From Bacillus sp. J33 (GTDB taxonomy: Bacteria; Bacillota; Bacilli; Bacillales; Cytobacillaceae), in contig NZ_JAEL01000026.1 in the NCBI RefSeq assembly GCF_000518885.1, positions 1-56,799 on the forward strand: DNA of 56,799 bases, given 5' to 3'. Below, piece after piece: positions 51,801 through 56,799 of the stretch; the stretch's first letter is position 1; each line of letters opens with the position of its first letter. Both the position numbers and the translations under genes were made by a program. The notes beneath the pieces are model-generated. The model saw nothing but the letters and a program-made list of their open reading frames with translations, was not told the origin of the DNA and searched no databases.

Positions 51801-52309
51801 CAGATCCAGCAGGAGTCTTGTATTTCCATGTCCATAACCCGATTGTAAGTACATCAAAAATGCTGACACTTGAGGATATTGAACAGGAGCTCTATAAGAA
51901 ATTCAAAATGAATGGTCTTATGCTAGGGGATGAAAATGTTATCAAGTTAATGGATCAGACTCTTGAATCGGGGGATTCATCCATCATTTCCGCTGGCTTC
52001 AAAAAAGACGGCACCCTTTCAAAACGTTCCAAAGTGGCCAGCAAGCAAGAGTTTGACTATCTTCGGCGCTATGTCAGGAAAATGTATAGGAATACCGGCA
52101 ACAGCATAACAGAGGGGAATGTCGATATTGCCCCATATAAAATGAAAGAAAAAACACCATGCACTTTTTGTGCGTATAAATCTGTCTGCCAATTCGACGA
52201 ATCGCTTGAAACAAATGATTACAGGCTTTTTATTCCTAAGACTAAGGACGATGTTATGGAAAACATCAAGAAGGAGGTGGAGGAAGATGAAAATGACCAT
52301 ACCGCCTAA
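48803..52309 (+). CDS. addB: AddB, helicase-nuclease subunit B
   Basis: 1168-residue subunit of the AddAB double-strand-break repair enzyme, functional analogue of RecBCD. Walker A GRSGSGKT at 8-15; an inactivated helicase body that scans for Chi; C-terminal RecB-type nuclease with VIDYKSSSKDL and GRIDRVD. The 4Fe-4S cysteines match B. subtilis spacing: one in FHSCPFSHFAQHGL and three in CTFCAYKSVC near the end. GGAGG six bases before the ATG at 48803; the frame extends upstream into the repeat but that is not coding. Overlaps addA by 23 nt. Confidence 0.97.
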   Translation: MTVRLLIGRSGSGKTEYCLNEIRDELRFSPDGDPIIYLVPEQMTFLSEYKLITTPGLGGMVRSQVYSFTRLAWRILQETGGMSRYHLNSVGISMLIRKIIEDKKDELKLFQRAADKNGFIQQIEQMMTEFKRYCVNPNELAERQNQLAAGGKSSKALQDKLHDLELIFKNFEESLFGKYTDSEDYFRLLTEKASQSQYLKNAEVYIDGFYSFTPQEYMIVEQLLKLCKKVTVTLTLDQPFKQSAPDDLHLFRMSGENYQTIYELASRNGVDVKEIMLADQKRWAAPSLRHLEAHFDSRPALAFSGEADIHIGQAVNRRAEIEGIARKINQLIRNEGYRYRDIAVLARNGQDYHDLIETVFRDYDIPYFIDQKRTMLNHPLVELIRSTLEIINGNWRYEPIFRAIKTELIFPSKLNPQRLREQMDRLENYCLAYGLQGDKWTNKKRWVYRRIRGLEFEAVAQTDAERKMEDELNDLREMITGPILRLTRRLKKADSGRKFCEALFLYLEELDVPLKLEQWKTAEEEKGNLVKSREHSQAWNAIMELLDQYVEMLGEEEVTLKRFASILEAGMESLRFTLVPPAIDQVMAADLERSRLTDIKAAFVIGLNEGVLPAKFTEDGVLADEDREILQANGMKLAPGSRTRLLDEEFLAYKAFVTPSHKLFISYPLANEEGKALMPSPFIKRMGDLFPACRHHAFMADPAELPEAEQLEYADNLNTALSYLTSQLQLKKRNYPIYDLWWDVYNFYLKNDKWRRPALRVLSSLNYENRTQKLGEDISKELYGDHIQASVSRMELFHSCPFSHFAQHGLKLRERQVYRLEAPDIGDLFHAALKYIAETVMTQRLSWTDMTREQCEILAKEAVEMLAPKLQNEILLSSNRHHYIKRKLEQIISRASFVISEHAKSSGFSPVGLELGFGPKGELPSLIFPLKNGTKMELVGRIDRVDKAQDTSGTFLRVIDYKSSSKDLNVSEVYYGIALQMLTYLDIIIAHSNALIGTEADPAGVLYFHVHNPIVSTSKMLTLEDIEQELYKKFKMNGLMLGDENVIKLMDQTLESGDSSIISAGFKKDGTLSKRSKVASKQEFDYLRRYVRKMYRNTGNSITEGNVDIAPYKMKEKTPCTFCAYKSVCQFDESLETNDYRLFIPKTKDDVMENIKKEVEEDENDHTA

Positions 52310-55300
52310 GCCGGCAGATGCAACTTGGACAGATGATCAATGGAAGGCGATTATGTCCAAAGGCCAGGATATTCTGGTTGCTGCAGCAGCAGGATCCGGA
52401 AAAACGGCTGTTCTTGTTGAAAGAATCATTAATAAAATTATCGCGGAAGAAGATCCTATCAGTGTCGATGAACTCCTTGTGGTAACCTTTACAAATGCCT
52501 CAGCGGCTGAAATGAGGCACAGGATTGGAGAGGCACTTGAAAAAGCGATAAATGCCAATCCAAAGTCTGCCCACCTCAGAAAGCAGATAAGCCTGCTAAA
52601 TAAGGCATCCATCTCTACCTTGCACTCATTTTGTTTGGAGATGATCCGGAAATATTACTATATGACCGATATTGATCCAGGCTTTCGGATTGCTGATGAA
52701 ACGGAAGCACAGCTGTTAAGGGATGAAGTATTAGAGGAGCTTTTTGAAGAAGAATACGGAAAAGAAGGCAATGGTGCATTTTTTGCACTAGTGGATACTT
52801 TTACAAATGACAGAAGCGATACAGCCCTTCAGGATATAATCAGGGACTTATACGATTTTGCCCGTTCTAATCCATTTCCAGATCAATATCTTGACTCGAT
52901 TGTTGAGATGTATAATGTGGACGGCAATACAAGGCTTGAACAGCTGCCATTTGTCCGATCCCTTTTGAATGACGTTGACCTTCAATTGAAAGGAGCTCAG
53001 CAGCTGCTGGAGTATGGCCTCGAATTGACTAAGCTGCCAGGAGGACCTGCCCCGAGGGCTGAAAACTTTATTGCAGATTTACATGTAGTTCATACACTTA
53101 TTGAAGCCAAAGACGATTCATGGTCAACACTTTATGAAGCTATGCAATCCTGGTCATTCGGAAGAGCAAAGACGTGCAAAGGCGATGATTATGATCCGGT
53201 TTTAATAGAAAAAGCTAAAAAGCTGAGGGATCAGGCAAAGAAGATTATTTCAGATCTGCAGGAGGAACTGTTCGGACGCAGGCCTGAAAGCTTCATTCGG
53301 GACATGGCGGAAATAAAGCCGCATATTGAAACTTTGGTTTTGTTAGTGAAGGATTTTTCCGTTCGTTACGGAAAGGTGAAGACGGAAAGGGGCCTTGTTG
53401 ATTTCGCTGATCTTGAGCATTATTGTCTGGAGATTCTTTCCTCTGCAGATGCTGCCGGAAAGCTTCTGCCATCAGAGGCCGCTCTTGCCTGCCGGAACCA
53501 GTTTAAAGAGGTTCTGGTGGATGAGTATCAGGATACCAACATGGTGCAGGAAGCCATTTTACAATTAGTAACAGCAGATTCCGAAGAAAGCGGAAATCTT
53601 TTTATGGTTGGAGATGTCAAGCAGTCTATTTACCGTTTCCGTCTGGCAGAACCTAATCTGTTTTTGGGAAAATACACACGATTTGACCAGAACGGCGAAG
53701 GAACAGGTCTTAGGATTGATCTTGCACGCAATTTCAGAAGCCGGAAAGAAGTGCTGCATGGCACCAACTATATTTTTAAGCAAATCATGGGTGTATCCGT
53801 TGGAGAAATTGAATATGATGAAGCGGCCGAGCTGGTAAAAGGCGCTCCCTATTCAGAGGACCAAGAACATCCAGTAGAATTGGCTATTATTGATCTAGAG
53901 GGAAATGAAAAGAACGAACCGCAGCCTGAAGCAATGGAAGATGCTTTCGACAGTGAAGATCTGGCGCAATCACAGCTTGAAGCGAGGTATATGGCGGCAA
54001 AAATAAAAGAAATGATCCGGGATCGCAAAGAAGTGTTCAATCCGAAAACCCAGTCCGGCCGTCCTGCTATGTACAGGGATATGGTGATTCTGCTTCGCTC
54101 CATGACATGGGCTCCGCAGATTATGGAAGAATTCAAGCAGCAGGGAATTCCTGTCTATGCCAATCTTTCAAGCGGGTATTTTGAGGCAACGGAAGTGGCC
54201 ATTATGATGTCCCTATTAAAAGTGATTGATAATCCCTATCAGGATATTCCGCTTGCCTCAGTATTAAGGTCGCCTATATTAGGTTTATCAGAAGAGGAGC
54301 TTGCCCAAATCAGGATTCAAAATAAAAGAGGTTCCTTTTACGAAGCTCTTAGTTCCTTCTGCCGCAATGAGCCTGCTCTTGAAACAGGTGAATTACATGA
54401 AAAGGTCCGCCCATTTTTTGACCAGCTAAAAGAATGGCGTGTAATGGCGCGGCAGGGTTCGCTTTCCGAACTTATCTGGCATTTGTATAGAGAGACTCGC
54501 TTCTATGATTTCGTGGGGGGCATGCCAGGCGGAAAACAGCGGCAAGCGAACCTTCGTGCTTTATACGACAGAGCCAGGCAATATGAAGCAACTTCATTCA
54601 GAGGATTATTCCGTTTCTTGCGATTTATTGAGCGAATGCGTGATAGAGGCGATGATCTTGGCGCAGCCCGTGCATTGGGTGAGCAGGAAGACGTTGTACG
54701 CCTTATGACCATTCACAGCAGCAAAGGGCTGGAATTTCCATTTGTATTCATAGCTGGACTCGCCCGCAATTTTAATACGATGGATTTGAAAAAGCCTTAC
54801 ATGCTTGATAAGGAGTTTGGATTTGCTGCAAAGTATGTGAATGCTGAGAAAAGGATTTCGTACCCGTCTCTTCCGCAGATTGCTTTTAAACGGAAAAAGA
54901 AGATGGAAATGCTGGCAGAGGAAATGCGAGTTCTTTATGTAGCCTTAACTAGAGCAAAGGAGAAGCTTTTCCTTGTTTCTTCGGTGAAGAGTGCAGACAA
55001 GAAATTAACTCAATGGCTGCAGACAGCTGAGCATAAAGATTGGCTGCTGAATGAGTTTGACCGGGCATCAGCAGCCAGTTACCTGGACTGGATTGGCCCG
55101 GCCCTGGTCAGACATAAGGATTGTGAAACATTGAGAGGGGAAGGCCTTGCAGTGAATCCTCTGGTTCCATCAGACATACTGGAGCATCCGTCATGCTGGG
55201 ACATTACCATATTGAAAAGCGAAGAAGCTGCCAAGCTATCGTCAGAAACAGATGAAAGTGAAGAAGACATGCTGCGATTGGTTTATGAGGGCAAGCTGGT

Positions 55301-56054
55301 TCCTGCAGAATCAGCCTATAAAGAGAAAATTGAGGAACAGCTCTCATGGCAATATTCTTATAGGCAGGCTGCACAGCACTGTTCCAAACAGTCTGTATCT
55401 GAAGTAAAGCGGCAGCGGGAAATTTTTTCTGATGAAGACAGCGGAACAGAATTAATGAAAAAGATTAACAAGCCGCTGCTTAGCCGTCCTCGTTTTATGC
55501 AGGAAAAATCACTATCGCCGGCTGAACGGGGAACGGCCATGCATGCAGTAATGCAGCATATTGATTTCAGCAGACCGGCAACAGTGGAGTCTGTATGTGC
55601 CAAATTAGATGAAATGGTTCTTAATGAACTGCTGACTGCAGAACAGCGTGAAAGCATTGATCCGCTGCTGGTTGTACAGTTTTTTGAAACGGAGCTGGGA
55701 CAAAGAATCGTTCAATCTTCGGCAGTACGAAGAGAACTCCCATTCAGCTTATCTTTCCCAGCCCGAGAAATTTATCCTGACTGGCAAGGCGAAGAAGAGC
55801 CTGTGCTAATTCAGGGTATCGTGGACTGTTTGTTTGAGGATGAAAAAGGATTGGTGCTTCTGGACTATAAAACAGACGGAATTACAGGCCGATTCAAAGG
55901 CGGCTTTGCTGAAGCAAAACCATTCCTTGAAAACAGATACAAAGTGCAAATTAATATGTATACAAGAGCACTTGAGCAAATTTTGAAAAGAGAAGTCAAT
56001 GAAAGATACCTATTTTTCTTTGATGGAGCACACACCATTAAGGTAGAGAAATAG
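52287..56054 (+). CDS. addA: AddA, helicase-nuclease subunit A
   Basis: 1255-residue UvrD-like helicase and nuclease; the 3'-5' motor of AddAB. Walker A AAAGSGKT at 33-40, VVTFTNASAAEMRHRIG (motif Ia), VDEYQDTN (motif II), VGDVKQSIYRFR (motif III), LMTIHSSKGLEFPFVFI and MRVLYVALTRAKEKL (motifs V and VI). The C-terminal nuclease shows GIVDCLFEDEKGLVLLDYKTDG. Start ATG 52287, nine bases after AAGGAGG inside the end of addB, so translation is coupled. A strong terminator follows. addBA is induced by ComK in B. subtilis. Confidence 0.97.
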   Translation: MKMTIPPKPADATWTDDQWKAIMSKGQDILVAAAAGSGKTAVLVERIINKIIAEEDPISVDELLVVTFTNASAAEMRHRIGEALEKAINANPKSAHLRKQISLLNKASISTLHSFCLEMIRKYYYMTDIDPGFRIADETEAQLLRDEVLEELFEEEYGKEGNGAFFALVDTFTNDRSDTALQDIIRDLYDFARSNPFPDQYLDSIVEMYNVDGNTRLEQLPFVRSLLNDVDLQLKGAQQLLEYGLELTKLPGGPAPRAENFIADLHVVHTLIEAKDDSWSTLYEAMQSWSFGRAKTCKGDDYDPVLIEKAKKLRDQAKKIISDLQEELFGRRPESFIRDMAEIKPHIETLVLLVKDFSVRYGKVKTERGLVDFADLEHYCLEILSSADAAGKLLPSEAALACRNQFKEVLVDEYQDTNMVQEAILQLVTADSEESGNLFMVGDVKQSIYRFRLAEPNLFLGKYTRFDQNGEGTGLRIDLARNFRSRKEVLHGTNYIFKQIMGVSVGEIEYDEAAELVKGAPYSEDQEHPVELAIIDLEGNEKNEPQPEAMEDAFDSEDLAQSQLEARYMAAKIKEMIRDRKEVFNPKTQSGRPAMYRDMVILLRSMTWAPQIMEEFKQQGIPVYANLSSGYFEATEVAIMMSLLKVIDNPYQDIPLASVLRSPILGLSEEELAQIRIQNKRGSFYEALSSFCRNEPALETGELHEKVRPFFDQLKEWRVMARQGSLSELIWHLYRETRFYDFVGGMPGGKQRQANLRALYDRARQYEATSFRGLFRFLRFIERMRDRGDDLGAARALGEQEDVVRLMTIHSSKGLEFPFVFIAGLARNFNTMDLKKPYMLDKEFGFAAKYVNAEKRISYPSLPQIAFKRKKKMEMLAEEMRVLYVALTRAKEKLFLVSSVKSADKKLTQWLQTAEHKDWLLNEFDRASAASYLDWIGPALVRHKDCETLRGEGLAVNPLVPSDILEHPSCWDITILKSEEAAKLSSETDESEEDMLRLVYEGKLVPAESAYKEKIEEQLSWQYSYRQAAQHCSKQSVSEVKRQREIFSDEDSGTELMKKINKPLLSRPRFMQEKSLSPAERGTAMHAVMQHIDFSRPATVESVCAKLDEMVLNELLTAEQRESIDPLLVVQFFETELGQRIVQSSAVRRELPFSLSFPAREIYPDWQGEEEPVLIQGIVDCLFEDEKGLVLLDYKTDGITGRFKGGFAEAKPFLENRYKVQINMYTRALEQILKREVNERYLFFFDGAHTIKVEK

Positions 56055-56058
56055 GAAT

Positions 56059-56087
56059 AGCCGGCAAGGGGACTTGCCGGCTTTTTC
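56059..56087 (+). terminator. Terminator of addBA
   Basis: Perfect 10-bp stem AGCCGGCAAG/CTTGCCGGCT, short loop, then TTTTC. Confidence 0.93.
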
Positions 56088-56160
56088 TAATTTTGCTGCT
56101 CTCCGGTTAAAAAGGACCTTAATGAAGTTATTCAAGAGGACACAGGCAGGAAGGAAAAAA

Positions 56161-56405
56161 CGCAAAAAGAAAGGAAAAGACGCACAATTATGCTTTAAGA
56201 AGGAGCAAAAAGGAATATCAAAGCAAAAGTAACTGGTTTGGACGCAATCTTGGAAGAGTAGGACGCAAAAAAAGAGGGAGGATCCGGTGCGTACTGCAGG
56301 AGATTCCTTGTTTCTCTGCAGGAAGTAAGAAAAATCCCGCGCAAAAGAGGGAACTCCGCGCAAAAAGGCCATTCTCCGCGCGTAAAAGGAAAAATGCCCC
56401 GCAAA
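56161..56405. repeat. Degenerate tandem array, period about 20 nt (CGCAAAAAGG type)
   Basis: Purine-rich units CGCAAAA(A/G)GG(A) start near 56161, 56181, 56204, 56222, 56243, 56264, 56284, 56340, 56359, 56380 and 56400; 56305-56330 is poorly matched. The spacing averages about 20 nt and does not keep a frame. It lies between the addA terminator and the converging IS transposase. Confidence 0.6.
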
Positions 56406-56443
56406 GGAGAGACTCTGGGCTTAATGAAAGAAAATAAAAAGGA

Positions 56444-56499
56444 CGATAACAGTTTTGTTATCGCCCTCAGCTTGTTGAGAAAGGGGTATTTTTTCTCAA
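56444..56499. other. Two hairpins at the end of the IS
   Basis: CGATAACA/TGTTATCG (56444-56463) and TTGAGAAA/TTTCTCAA (56475-56499). They lie 75-130 nt beyond the transposase stop and probably mark the IS 3' end and its transcription stop; the exact inverted repeat was not fixed. Confidence 0.45.
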
Positions 56500-56572
56500 C
56501 AAAGTTTTTCTTAAAAAGAAATATACCAAAGGAAGATTAGCTTTTCTGGTTTAAAAAAAGATCGCCATGCAC

Positions 56573-56799
56573 CTATCCTAGCTTTGCCAGGTGCATGGCG
56601 ATCTTTTTCATATTCTGGCAAGCTGCGGTGAGAAGCACCTGCTCGCTTGCATTGTGTAGTCCCCGTAACCGGCAATAGCGAAGCCCATGCAGCTCTTTTG
56701 AGTCTGCGAAGCTTCGCTCCACTTTTTCTTTTCTGAATTTATATAGTATCTTTCCAGATTTGGAAAGCCGGTTTTGTCTGACCTTTTCCTTATCATCCT
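56573..56799 (-). mobile_element. IS1182-family transposase, C-terminal part (cut by window edge)
   Basis: On the minus strand the frame entering from the edge reads [40 protein letters not shown] and [20 protein letters not shown], ending [11 protein letters not shown] and a stop at 56573-56575. [21 protein letters not shown] is the hallmark DDE-domain end of IS1182 transposases, including the final catalytic glutamate region. It converges with addBA. It has the same orientation as the N-terminal piece at the left edge. Confidence 0.92.

Overview
The window looks like chromosomal DNA of a Bacillus-type, endospore-forming member of the Bacillaceae: low-to-moderate GC, strong GGAGG-type ribosome binding sites, many intrinsic terminators, and a gene order that follows the prsA-scoC-serC-hit-ecs-hemEHY-yhgDE-lplJ-lcfB-yhfN-comK-yhjE-sip-addBA segment of Bacillus subtilis. 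It is not B. subtilis itself: an ABC operon, an azlCD cassette, a liaFSR operon and several intergenic mobile elements are interleaved. Both ends of the window fall inside IS1182-type transposase genes (the start of one at the left edge, the end of one at the right edge, both on the minus strand), so the window may be a contig that stopped at repeated IS copies.

Layout. 1-7,500: IS fragment, prsA (foldase), two YjcZ-type microproteins, small membrane proteins, scoC, a YtxH protein, trpP with a six-triplet TRAP site over its ribosome binding site, serC and hit. 7,500-8,300: a long non-coding stretch with three tandem copies of a structured element. 8,300-17,200: ecsA-ecsB-ecsC, yhaA, yhfA, liaF-liaS-liaR. 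17,400-22,000: hmoB divergent from hemE-hemH-hemY (coproporphyrin-dependent haem pathway). 22,000-25,000: yhgD-yhgE with paired operators, and yhfH. 25,000-30,000: yhfI-lplJ, lcfB under a FadR box, and an enoyl-CoA hydratase. 30,000-33,100: an ABC uptake operon with a CodY-type box. 33,600-35,400: an XRE-cupin regulator divergent from azlC-azlD. 35,800-44,900: yhfN, an S51 peptidase, yhzC, comK, yhjD, an S9 peptidase, an LCP protein, a DedA-like protein, signal peptidase I and a zinc-ribbon protein. 45,000-48,300: a hydrolase remnant, an SDR reductase, a VOC protein, a GNAT gene interrupted at an A9 run, and an MFS transporter. 48,800-56,100: addB-addA.

Most genes are conserved housekeeping or transition-state functions. 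Several regulators connect them: CodY-like boxes in front of scoC, comK and the ABC operon, a TRAP site on trpP, a FadR site on lcfB, and twin TetR operators around yhgD.

The least explained material is intergenic. (1) A ~385-nt tandem RNA-like structure lies between hit and ecsA. (2) Two related families of non-autonomous palindromic elements have GGCT...AGCC ends and 7-8 bp target duplications, and sit at stop codons or in terminator T-tails. (3) Degenerate direct-repeat arrays with a period near 20-21 nt occur at four places, three of them between converging operons.
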